Position numbers and translations under genes: made by a program. The notes below the pieces were generated by a model. That model searched no databases. It was not told the DNA's origin and saw only the letters and a program-made list of their open reading frames with translations. Of a DNA stretch of 64,000 nucleotides, positions 18,996 through 28,291 are shown piece after piece; within the stretch, counting starts at the first letter, position 1; every line of letters starts with the position of its first letter. Source of the DNA: Bremerella alba. Lineage in GTDB: Bacteria > Planctomycetota > Planctomycetia > Pirellulales > Pirellulaceae. The DNA is taken from assembly GCF_013618625.1 (NCBI RefSeq), contig NZ_JABRWO010000002.1, positions 62,001 through 126,000 on the forward strand. Direction: 5' to 3'.

Positions 18996-20342
18996 GTGCT
19001 TCGTACCCATGTGTTGGCGTTATTAATCAGTGGATTGGCGACCTCAGTTGTTGCAGCCGCGGAGCCTGCGGCTCAGGTGACATTAAGTGGGGACTGGGCA
19101 GTGCAGGTTAATGTCGCTGGCGGCGAGGACGATCCGGAATTGTCAGCGTTGGTCGCGGTTGATTTGCCTCGGCTGTTCACGGTGACAGCTGAACGCCATG
19201 CGAGTTTGCCAATTTACGATCCGGCGGGGCCGCAGTATCGTCGTGGGGCTCGTTTAACGGCACTGATCGCCGAATCGCTAACGGCGCCAGACTTATTGGA
19301 TCCGGCGAGCGTAGTCGTTCGGAGTGGGCCGAATGAGACGGACGAGACGTATGTCCATGGCCGCGATTATGAATTTGAAAATCGTTGGGGAGGGATAGGT
19401 CGCCTGGCCGGAGGGCGGATAGGCGAGGGAAGCCCGGTATTTATCAGCTACCAACATTCCCTCCCGCGTATCGACTCGATTGTGTTGACCAGCGCGGGAG
19501 AACTCGAATATCGAGCAGGCAAACCAGCGGCCGAGACGCCGAAGGCTCCCCATGTCGTTGCGACGGAACGTCGTTTGGCGAATGTGTGGATACCGGGCCA
19601 GATCGAGCGGCTGACGAAGAAGAATTTGTTTCCCATCTTGGAGACCGCTTATCCCGAGCCGGCGGTGCCCTCTCTTTCGCAGGCGGAGCAGAAGATTCCT
19701 CATGCTTTGGCTAAGTTGCGATCCGGCGAGCCGCTGCGAATATTGGCTTGGGGAGACAGCGTGACCGAAGGCGCCTACTTGGCCCACCCAGATCGTGAGC
19801 ACTGGCAGCAGCAATTTGTCGCTCGCCTACGCCAGCGTTTTCCCCAAGCCAAGATCGAACTGCTGACCGAGGCTTGGGGCGGTCGGACAACCGGTTCCTA
19901 CCTGGCAGTTCCGCCGGGTGAGCCACACAACTATCAGGAAACCGTTCTGAATGCCAAGCCAGACCTCGTCATTAGCGAGTTTGTGAACGACGCCGGTCTG
20001 AGCCCCAAGATGGTCGAAGATCGCTACGGCAAATTATTGGCCGATTTTCAAGGAATCGGCGCAGAGTGGATCATTCTGACGCCCCACTATGTGCGGCCTG
20101 ACTGGATGGGATTGGATCGACAGAGTGACATCGATGAAGACCCGCGTTCTTACGTGAGGGGACTGCGTGAATTCGCGGCCAGCCATCCGGTATCGCTTGC
20201 CGACGCGTCCCTTCGTTATGGACGACTGTGGCGACAAGGGATTCCGTACAATAGCCTCATGGTGAACTGCATCAATCATCCTGGTCCCGAGGGGCTCAGC
20301 ATCTTTGCCGATGCTCTCATGGAGCTTTTTCCGCAGAAGTAA
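18996..20342 (+). CDS. Secreted SGNH/GDSL-family hydrolase
   Basis: 448 residues, starting at a GTG with a clear AGGAG site 8-12 bases upstream and a signal peptide (LALLISGLATSVVAAAEP). An N-terminal beta-rich region of about 200 residues precedes the SGNH fold. Block I is RILAWGDSVTEGAY (nucleophile Ser, near 255), block II is the AWGGRTTGSYL region, and block III holds ISEFVNDAG. The C-terminal block has INHPGPEG with the His, but the usual acidic partner three residues earlier is not obvious. It is likely a carbohydrate or lipid esterase at the cell surface; the substrate is unknown. It is followed 54 bases later by a haem-dehydrogenase gene in the same direction. Confidence 0.8.
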   Translation: MLRTHVLALLISGLATSVVAAAEPAAQVTLSGDWAVQVNVAGGEDDPELSALVAVDLPRLFTVTAERHASLPIYDPAGPQYRRGARLTALIAESLTAPDLLDPASVVVRSGPNETDETYVHGRDYEFENRWGGIGRLAGGRIGEGSPVFISYQHSLPRIDSIVLTSAGELEYRAGKPAAETPKAPHVVATERRLANVWIPGQIERLTKKNLFPILETAYPEPAVPSLSQAEQKIPHALAKLRSGEPLRILAWGDSVTEGAYLAHPDREHWQQQFVARLRQRFPQAKIELLTEAWGGRTTGSYLAVPPGEPHNYQETVLNAKPDLVISEFVNDAGLSPKMVEDRYGKLLADFQGIGAEWIILTPHYVRPDWMGLDRQSDIDEDPRSYVRGLREFAASHPVSLADASLRYGRLWRQGIPYNSLMVNCINHPGPEGLSIFADALMELFPQK

Positions 20343-20396
20343 AGGCTCTCTTGCGTCGATCTGGTTGACTTAGGTTTCACACGGAAAAAAGAAAAG

Positions 20397-23300
20397 ATGA
20401 AATTCGCGATGCAGGCGTTGATCGCCGCCGTAAGTCTAAGCATGCTCGGCGATTGGTCGGTCGGTGAAGAGTTTCCTGTCCCTCCGGATACCGAACGGTC
20501 GGCCGAGACGCCGATGGCCCCCAGCGACGTAATCGCCAAGACGAAGTTGCCTCCGGGGTTTCAGCTTTCGTTGGTTGCGGCGGAGCCGGATGTCCGCAAC
20601 CCGATCGCGATGACGTTCGACGAGCGAGGCAGGCTGTGGGTCGCCGAGAACTTCAGTTGGGCTGGGGGCGGATTTGGCGGGTTCAAATCCGATGTGCGCG
20701 ATCGGATCTTGATTTTTGAAGACGCCGATGGAGATGGAACGTTCGAGAAGCGGACCATTTTTTGGGATCAGGCGAGCAAGTTAACCAGCATCGAAGTAGG
20801 AAACGGAGGGATCTGGGCAATTTGTCTTCCCCGGTTGTTATTCATACCTGATAAAGACGGGGACGACGTACCCGATAGCGACCCAATCGTCGTGCTGGAT
20901 GGCTTCGTAGACGGGAGCAGTATATCGCATACGCCTGCCAATGGACTCAAGTGGGGCCCCGATGGTTGGCTCTACGGACGGCATGGCATCTTAGGTACAA
21001 GTTTGGTCGGCAAACCGGGCGCGAGCGACTCCCAGCGTTTTGCGATCAACACCGGAGTTTGGCGTTACCATCCGACGCGTGAGGTCGCCGAGCCGGTCAT
21101 GCACGGTATGACGAACTCGTGGGGATTTGACTTTGATTCGCATGGCGAGATGTTCGTCATCAACACGGTGATTGGACATTTGTGGCAGGTGCTCCCCGGT
21201 GCTCATACGAAGCGGATGTTCGGTATCGACATCAATCCTCATTCGTACCAATTGATGAAGCAGGTTGCCGATCACGTTCACTGGGACGAAGGAGAAGGCT
21301 GGTCCGACGTACGCAAGGGAGTGACCGACAGCACTAGCGAAGCGGGAGGTGGGCACGCCCATATCGGGCTTATGATCTATCAGGGCGATAATTGGCCAGC
21401 TGAATATCGCGATCGTGTCTACACACTCAATTTGCATGGCCGACGAATCAACACCGACCTGCTCAAACAGGATGGCGCCGGGTACGTCGCGACGCACGGC
21501 CCCGACTTTTGCTTTGTTGAAGATCCCTGGTACCGAGGGATGGAATTCATCACCGGTCCCGATGGCAGCGTCTTCATCGCCGACTGGAGCGATACCGGCG
21601 AATGTCACGATCACGATGGCGTTCACTACGGTAGCGGGCGAATCTACAAGTTGTCCTACGGCGATCAGCGCCCACTCGCGGCGTTCGACCTGAAAGAGAA
21701 AACGAGTTCCGAATTGGTATCGCTACTGGCACATCGCAACACATGGTGGGCTCGGCAATCGCGGCGACTCTTGACCAAACGCACCGCAGCAGAGGCAGAA
21801 TCGACGGCGATTCATCACTTGCTGAAAGAACGTCTGCGGGAGACCAGCAATCCGATAACCCGAATTCGCTTGCTAGAGACGATTGCGACGACCGGTGCGG
21901 CGGACGAAGCGTGGTGGATTTCGGCTTTGGCCACCGAAGATGAATACCAGCGGTCCGCCTCGTTAAAATTCTTCGTTGATCTTATAACGCAAGCAGGTAA
22001 AGTCCCGTCCAAGGAAGTATTGCAAACACTCGAGAAACGAGCAGCGGTAGATCCGTCTGGGATCGTGCAGCTGCATCTGGCATCAACTTTGCAACGATTG
22101 CCGGTCGATCTACGATGGAAAATTGCCGAACATTTGGCGGTTCGACCGGAGTTTGCAACCGATGAACGATTGCCACTGATGGTCTGGTATGGGATTGAGC
22201 CAGCCGTGCCACGAGACCTAACAAAAGCGGTCGCGCTCGTGGAAAAGTCGGAGATGCCGCTCTTAGCAGAACTGATAGCGCGCCGCGTAACGCAGGAAAT
22301 CGAGCGGGAACCGGCATCAGTCGATCGCATGCTGCAATTGGCTACGGCTGAAAAATGCCGCCACGGTGAAAGTGTCATTCGCGGAATTGCGCGGGGACTG
22401 AGCGGTTGGCAGAAAGTTACCGCCCCTGCGCACTGGGACCAGGCGGCGAAGAAGTTTGGGCAGTCGCCAAATGAAGAGATTCGTACTCTGGTGCAAAACC
22501 TGAGTGTCGTATTTGGGGACGGACGCGCGATGGATGAGATCCGTGCGATCGTAATTGATAAAACGCTTCCGACCGATGCACGCCGATCGGCACTTCGCTC
22601 TCTGTTGGTAAGTCCACCAGCCGACTTTGGTCCGACGCTGGTGACCCTACTAGACGAACCGGGCATGATGGTCGACGCACTAAAGGGATTGGCCCAGTAC
22701 AACGATCCGACGATTCCCTCGAAGATCTTGCAGCGGGCAGGCAAGTTCGATGCCGCAGCCCGTACTGAAATGATTCAGACATTGGTGTCACGTACCAATT
22801 CCGCTCGGGCGCTGCTTGACGCGGTGGAGGCGAAGAGCATCTCGGCAAGCGAGATATCAGCATTTCAAGCGAGACAGATCGCCTCGTTTGAAGACGAAAC
22901 GTTAACCCGTGACTTGACACGACTCTGGGGAGACTTGCGAGTAAGTGCTGCTGAGAAGCGTGACCAGATCGACGCCTATCGTGAAAAGCTATCGCCCGAA
23001 GTTTTATCGCAAGCCGATCTGACGGCAGGTCGCGTATTGTTTCAGAAAACGTGCGCTAGTTGCCATGTCCTGTTCGGGCAAGGAACTCTGCTAGGACCGG
23101 ACCTGACCGGCTCTAATCGTAAGAATCTTGACTACCTACTTGAGAATGTCATTGATCCAAGCGCGAGCGTTGGTGCCGATTTCCGCACCGTCCTGATAGC
23201 AATGGAAGATGGTCGCGTCCTCAACGGGGTCATTAGCCAGATGAATGAGCGGACGATCACCCTGCAATCTCCACAAGAGACGATCACGATTGACCGACAA

Positions 23301-23435
23301 GAACTCGAAGAGATGAAAACGAGCCAAGTCTCGCTGATGCCGGAAGGGCAATTGCAAAAACTGAACGATAACGAGACCCGTGACCTGATTGCCTACCTCA
23401 TGTCAGGCGTTCAGGCTCCTTTGCCACCGGACTAG
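20397..23435 (+). CDS. PVC-type membrane-bound dehydrogenase with cytochrome c domain
   Basis: 1,012 residues with a signal peptide (MKFAMQALIAAVSLSML). The N-terminal ~400 residues form a sugar-dehydrogenase-like propeller: FQLSLVAAEPDVRNPIA, FDERGRLWVAE, GLKWGPDGWLYGRHG. A helical HEAT-like middle region (about 430-830) is followed by a C-terminal PVC haem-binding domain with CASCH near residue 885 and GPDLTGSNR. This architecture (TIGR02604-type N-terminus plus TIGR02603-type C-terminus) is a hallmark of Planctomycetes and Verrucomicrobia. It probably oxidises a sugar or related substrate and passes electrons to its own haem; the substrate is not deducible. Confidence 0.88.
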   Translation: MKFAMQALIAAVSLSMLGDWSVGEEFPVPPDTERSAETPMAPSDVIAKTKLPPGFQLSLVAAEPDVRNPIAMTFDERGRLWVAENFSWAGGGFGGFKSDVRDRILIFEDADGDGTFEKRTIFWDQASKLTSIEVGNGGIWAICLPRLLFIPDKDGDDVPDSDPIVVLDGFVDGSSISHTPANGLKWGPDGWLYGRHGILGTSLVGKPGASDSQRFAINTGVWRYHPTREVAEPVMHGMTNSWGFDFDSHGEMFVINTVIGHLWQVLPGAHTKRMFGIDINPHSYQLMKQVADHVHWDEGEGWSDVRKGVTDSTSEAGGGHAHIGLMIYQGDNWPAEYRDRVYTLNLHGRRINTDLLKQDGAGYVATHGPDFCFVEDPWYRGMEFITGPDGSVFIADWSDTGECHDHDGVHYGSGRIYKLSYGDQRPLAAFDLKEKTSSELVSLLAHRNTWWARQSRRLLTKRTAAEAESTAIHHLLKERLRETSNPITRIRLLETIATTGAADEAWWISALATEDEYQRSASLKFFVDLITQAGKVPSKEVLQTLEKRAAVDPSGIVQLHLASTLQRLPVDLRWKIAEHLAVRPEFATDERLPLMVWYGIEPAVPRDLTKAVALVEKSEMPLLAELIARRVTQEIEREPASVDRMLQLATAEKCRHGESVIRGIARGLSGWQKVTAPAHWDQAAKKFGQSPNEEIRTLVQNLSVVFGDGRAMDEIRAIVIDKTLPTDARRSALRSLLVSPPADFGPTLVTLLDEPGMMVDALKGLAQYNDPTIPSKILQRAGKFDAAARTEMIQTLVSRTNSARALLDAVEAKSISASEISAFQARQIASFEDETLTRDLTRLWGDLRVSAAEKRDQIDAYREKLSPEVLSQADLTAGRVLFQKTCASCHVLFGQGTLLGPDLTGSNRKNLDYLLENVIDPSASVGADFRTVLIAMEDGRVLNGVISQMNERTITLQSPQETITIDRQELEEMKTSQVSLMPEGQLQKLNDNETRDLIAYLMSGVQAPLPPD

Positions 23436-23613
23436 CGAGAATCGGATTTTGCTGAAGAAGATAGAAGTCGACTTGCACGGGAAACACCTATTCCCCTTAT
23501 CTGACGTTTATCGCGTCTTACCTTTGGTCGACGGTTTGACCTGCCACCGTCCGTCCGGCAGAATGCAGACAGTTGGTCGCGATCTTGTTCCCTCTTCCCG
23601 CGGAAGCCTTCCC

Positions 23614-24891
23614 ATGCCGCCACTTCGCCTGCTTTCCCTGTTCGCCCTCGCTATTATTCTCCCCGCTGCAAACATCGCCTTATCCGCGGATCTCACTGAT
23701 TGGCCAAAATGGCGGGGGCTAAACGATACGGGAAGCTCCCCGCTGGTTGGTTTGCCAATCGAGTGGAATGTCGAGAAGGTACTGTGGTAAACAGAGCTTT
23801 CCGGGAAAGGATGTTCGACTCCGATCGTTTGGCAAAACAAGATTTATGTCACCGCCCCGATCGACGGCAAAGACGCGCTGATTGCTCTGGATGCCAACGG
23901 CAAGCCGTTATGGAATGTTCAGTTCGGTAGCGAAAACCCCGGCAAGCATCGCAATGGCTCGGGTTGCAATGCTTCACCCGCCACGGACGGCGAGCATTTT
24001 TTCGTTTACTTCAAGAGCGGCACGCTGGCAGCAGTCGATCCCCAAGGAAAGGCCACCTGGAAAATCAATTTGGTCGAGCGTTACGGACCTGACACGCTGT
24101 TTTGGGATCACGGGACGTCGCCGGTGCTGACGCACGACTTTGTGGTCATGGCCCGGATGCACAAAGGCGAATCGTGGCTGGCAGCGTTTGACAAAGCCAC
24201 GGGCGATTTGGCCTGGAAAGTCCCTCGCAACTACGAAACTCCGGTGGAATGCGATCACGGGTATTCCACTCCTGTCGTCATTGATTTTCAAGGTGAAGAG
24301 TCGCTTCTCACCTGGGGCGGCGAGCACCTCACGATCCACAACGCCAAAACGGGAAAACTCGTCTGGAGTTGCGGCGGCTTCAACCCCGAAGGCAATAAGC
24401 TTTGGCCCACGATCGCCACACCTGTCGTGGTGGGTGATGTCGCCGTGATCGCTTATGGTCGCAACGATCGAGGGATTCCTCGGCTTCATGGAGTGCGTCT
24501 CGATGGAGCCGGAGACGTCACTGCAACCAATCGCTTGTGGGACCGAGACGATATCGGCACGTTTGTTCCTTCGCCGGTCGTCTATCAAGGAAAGATCTAT
24601 CTCGTGGGCGACAAAGGGAAAGTCACCTGTTTCGACCCCGCAACCGGCAAAACCATTTGGGAAGGCGCCTTTCCCAAACATCGGTCCCGCTACTACGGAT
24701 CGCCGCTAATCGCTGGCGGCACCCTTTACGCCCCGCGGGAAGACGGCATCATCTTGGTCGCTGACATTCGCGATGGTTTCCAATTACTGGGCGAAAACGA
24801 CATGGGTGAATCGGTGATCGCCTCGCCCGTGCCCGGTCCGGGTCGCCTTCTGATACGCGGCACGGAAACCCTTTTCTGCGTCGGGAAATAG
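23614..24891 (+). pseudogene. PQQ-like beta-propeller protein interrupted by a TAA
   Basis: Reading from ATG 23614 gives a signal peptide (LLSLFALAIILPAANIALSA) and the start of a PQQ-type propeller (WPKWRGLNDTGSSP...). The frame meets TAA at 23788-23790 after VEKVLW. The same frame continues without a gap: TELSGKGCSTPIVW, then repeated blades such as AALDPQGKATWKI and CFDPATGKTIWEG, ending at 24891. A homologous protein would read VLWK-TELSGKG, so one AAA-to-TAA change explains the break. An internal ATG-like restart near 24070 would lose signal and first blades. Without the stop the product would have about 425 residues and be an outer-membrane or periplasmic propeller. A sequencing error is possible. 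Confidence 0.78.
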
Positions 24892-25198
24892 CACACTCCG
24901 GTAACGGGACATTTATCACCAGCGATGAACGCCGTTGCACCTGGCTAGACTCCGAAGTATATCCTTAGGATGCTCGACGTTTTTGGTGCAAATGCGGTGA
25001 TTCTTTCCGCGGCAGGGCTTATCAACGTGGTTCAGAATACCCCCCTCTTATCCCGGCAGCGGCGATTGCTATAGCTTGAATCAACGCATTCGCTTTTGCT
25101 AAGCTTTACTTTAAATACCTCGTTCAACCCTCCTCAATCGGATCGCACTTCAATCGTTTAATGAAGGTACGTTCCGGTTCTCAGCGACTGTGGAATTT
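24892..25198. other. Intergenic, nothing recognised
   Basis: 307 bases with no gene or clear hairpin. Confidence 0.5.
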
Positions 25199-27499
25199 AT
25201 GCTGCGTTCTAGCTTCAATCGATCTTTCGTTTGGCCACTTCTGCTCATTCTTCTTGCATGTCCTCTGGCTGCGGAACAAGCGAAAGACCCGGCAAACAAC
25301 CAAGACGAGCCCTCGAACGAAATCGACAATATTCTTGAGGGGCACTCACTGCACGGTGACGTGTTCAATGAGGGGCCTCGTCAGAAGGCTTATCTTATGG
25401 GCGGGACAGGTCGGGTCCGGTTTCCGATTAGCACGGAAGATCCCGACGTGCAAAAGTTCTTCGACCAAGGCCTGGGCCAGTTGTACGGGTTCTGGTATCT
25501 CGAGGCCGAACGTTCCTTTCGACACGCGGCATCGCTCGATCCCGACTGCGCAATGGCATACTGGGGAGCGGCGATGGCAAATCGCCGAAACGCGGATCGT
25601 GCGAAAGGCTTTATCGAAGAAGCGATCGCTCGCAGAGGCAACGCCGATGAGCGCGAAGGGATGTACATCGAAGCTCTTGCAGCCTACGTCAAATTCGACA
25701 GCAAAGAAAAAGATAAGAGGAACGATGCCTTCACGAAATCCCTTGAGAACATTCTCCTAGATTATCCCAATGACTTGGAAGCGAAGGCCTTGCTGGCATT
25801 GCACTTGTGGGAATCGAAGTCGTCAAGCACGAGTTATATCGCTGCCAATGCCCTGCTTGAGGACATATTTGAAGTCGAGCCCATGCACTCCGCGCATCAC
25901 TTCCGTATCCACCTTTGGGACAAACGGCATCCAGAGATGGCCCTCGATTCGGCAGCCCTCTGTGGTCCGTCCGCACCGAGCATCGCTCACATGTGGCACA
26001 TGCCTGGCCACATCTACTCCCGGTTGAATCGTTATCAAGATGCAGTTTGGCAGCAAGAGGCTTCGGCGAGGGTCGACCACGCCAATATGATGCGTGATCA
26101 GGTCATGCCAGATGAAATTCACAATTTCGCCCATAACAACGAGTGGCTCATTCGGAACCTGATTCATGTTGGACGGGTTCACGATGCAGTTGATTTGGCC
26201 AAGAACATGATCGAACTGCCGCGTCATCCTCGATACAACACATCTGCCAAGAAAGGGAGCACGAGCTACGGAAGAAGCCGATTGTTTCAAGTTCTCCGTA
26301 CCTATGAGCTTTGGGATGATCTGATCGACTTGGCAAATACCTCCTACCTAGAGCCTACCGATGACGAGAGTGAACAAATCAAACGTCTTCGGTATCTCGG
26401 CTTGGCGCATTTTCAAACAGGAAACACGGAAGCCGGCAAGGCTCAAATAGCGCAACTCGAGCTTCGCTTAGAAACGCTAAAGGCCGAGGCAGATTCCGTT
26501 ACGGAAAGTCCAAGTGAAGACACCGATCAAGAAGATGCCAAAAAATTGGCAGAAAAGGCTCGCAAGGAACTTAAGTCGAAAACCAAAAAGCTCGAAATAA
26601 CCATCAAAGCTCTTAAAGGGCATGAGGCGATCGCGAATCAGGATTTCCAGAAGGGCTATGAACTTCTCAAAGATACCAGCGACGTCGATTCGGTCTATCT
26701 TGCTAGAGTTCAATGGCAGACCGGTGACCATGACCAGGCGATAAAAGCCTTGCAGAAGATTGTAGATTCCAGCAAGAACGAAGTTTATCCGCTTGCCGTA
26801 CTCGCTGAGATTTTGTGGTTGTCCGGAAAAAAGAGCGAATGTAAGTCCGTGTTTGACGAATTGCGACAGTTCTCTGCCCAGATCGATCTTGATATTCCGG
26901 TATTTGCTCGCTTGACCTCCATCGCTGAAGAACTCGGCTTTAAAGTCGATTGGCGGATTCGTCGGCTCGCTGCGGATGACGTCGGAGACCGGCCGCCCCT
27001 TGATTCCCTAGGTCCATTGCACTGGCATCCTTCTGCTGCTCCTAACTGGGAGTTAAATGATGTTGAAGGCAACCGGCACTCATCAGCTGATTTTATGGGA
27101 AAGCCATATGTAGGCATCTTCTACCTCGGCTCCGGATGTCTTCATTGTGCTGAGCAGTTGCAAGCCTTTGCGCCGCGGATCACGGAATTCGAGGAAGCAG
27201 GCCTCGGGATGATCGCGATCAGCACCGACGATTCAAAAACGTTAAAGCAATCGATCGACAACTACGATGAAGTCGGGCTCCCGATTCCACTCGTGTCTGA
27301 CGACTCGCTGAATGTATTCAAAGCGTTTCGGGTTTACGACGACTTTGAGGATCAGCCTCTCCATGGGACTTTTATCATTGACGGCAATGGGAAGGTTCGT
27401 TGGCAGGACATCAGCTACGAACCGTTCATGGACCCTAGTTTCGTGCTGGCAGAAGCGAAAAGACTTCTATCACAAGATTCCGATCCAAGGTCGAAATAA
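25199..27499 (+). CDS. Secreted TPR protein with C-terminal redoxin domain
   Basis: About 766 residues from ATG 25199 (GTG 25190 is in frame just upstream). A signal peptide (FVWPLLLILLACPLAAEQ) is followed by TPR-like helical repeats over residues ~60-560, one being AERSFRHAASLDPDCAMAYW. The C-terminal ~150 residues are an AhpC/TSA-thioredoxin-like fold: LYLGSGCLHCAEQLQAF carries a CxxC pair (Cys-Leu-His-Cys), followed by GMIAISTDD and HGTFIIDGNGKVRWQD. It is probably a periplasmic thiol-redox protein with a protein-binding TPR platform. A Lys/Glu-rich coiled coil lies near residue 450. The family is frequent in planctomycetes; its partner is unknown. Confidence 0.8.
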   Translation: MLRSSFNRSFVWPLLLILLACPLAAEQAKDPANNQDEPSNEIDNILEGHSLHGDVFNEGPRQKAYLMGGTGRVRFPISTEDPDVQKFFDQGLGQLYGFWYLEAERSFRHAASLDPDCAMAYWGAAMANRRNADRAKGFIEEAIARRGNADEREGMYIEALAAYVKFDSKEKDKRNDAFTKSLENILLDYPNDLEAKALLALHLWESKSSSTSYIAANALLEDIFEVEPMHSAHHFRIHLWDKRHPEMALDSAALCGPSAPSIAHMWHMPGHIYSRLNRYQDAVWQQEASARVDHANMMRDQVMPDEIHNFAHNNEWLIRNLIHVGRVHDAVDLAKNMIELPRHPRYNTSAKKGSTSYGRSRLFQVLRTYELWDDLIDLANTSYLEPTDDESEQIKRLRYLGLAHFQTGNTEAGKAQIAQLELRLETLKAEADSVTESPSEDTDQEDAKKLAEKARKELKSKTKKLEITIKALKGHEAIANQDFQKGYELLKDTSDVDSVYLARVQWQTGDHDQAIKALQKIVDSSKNEVYPLAVLAEILWLSGKKSECKSVFDELRQFSAQIDLDIPVFARLTSIAEELGFKVDWRIRRLAADDVGDRPPLDSLGPLHWHPSAAPNWELNDVEGNRHSSADFMGKPYVGIFYLGSGCLHCAEQLQAFAPRITEFEEAGLGMIAISTDDSKTLKQSIDNYDEVGLPIPLVSDDSLNVFKAFRVYDDFEDQPLHGTFIIDGNGKVRWQDISYEPFMDPSFVLAEAKRLLSQDSDPRSK

Positions 27500-27879
27500 C
27501 ATCGTGTTCTTCGCTCTCCCCATGCTGAACTCGAACCTTTGGTTGGGGTCTTAGCGGATAGTCCATGCATGTGCCCCATGACGAACCGTCCAGGGAAAGC
27601 AACTGGTACTAAGAACATGGGTCGAGCAGTTTCACTCAAGCCCCAGTTCACGTCTGCCTCACTCTACCGACCCCAACACCCTATTAACCCGGAGGTAGTG
27701 TCTCTGGCAGATTGGTGAGACAAACGCGAAAATGAGCGATTGAGGGCTCTCGTTGAGAACGGCCGGGTTATGCCTCTCTGAGACAGAGAAAACCAAGAGG
27801 AGAAACCGCGTTTTCGCAAACCCTTGCGTGATCATGGGATAAATCGCCACACTTCTATCCCAGCTTAAGCGAAGCCACG
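27500..27879. other. Intergenic upstream of the tRNA terminator
   Basis: 380 bases without a credible gene. Around 27578-27625 it holds a segment resembling 16780-16830. Confidence 0.5.
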
Positions 27880-27996
<117 letters not shown>

Positions 27997-28291
27997 ACAA
28001 TGAGTACAAACAAGTGTTTACCTCGTTTGTGAGATGTTGAATTCTAGGGAATGAACACTCTTTGTCCAAGGGGGCCATCGGGGTTTTCTGCTTGTTTTGA
28101 ACTGGTAGGCTATTCTCGCGTCAATTTTCCCCCGGAATTCCTGGCACAATCGTTATATTCACCGAATACGAGCGTGTCCTAAGTTCAGGAAAGGGATATC
28201 ATTCTTTGGCGCGGGGATGATTGGCACCTAAATTCTCCTAAGCGCTACCATTGCAAGGGATTGCGGCAATTTACACGGAGTAGAGAATTAC

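Noticed and set aside
21815-22744. Minus-strand open frame of 309 residues inside the haem dehydrogenase
   Set aside because: Low-complexity Ser/Arg-rich antisense shadow of a gene with clear domains.
23788-23790. Recoding of the stop as selenocysteine
   Set aside because: The codon is TAA, not TGA, and no SECIS-like hairpin was seen; a nonsense change is simpler.
28221-28240. TGGCACC before the squalene-cyclase-repeat gene as a sigma-54 site
   Set aside because: The -12 half is missing (reads ATTCTC).
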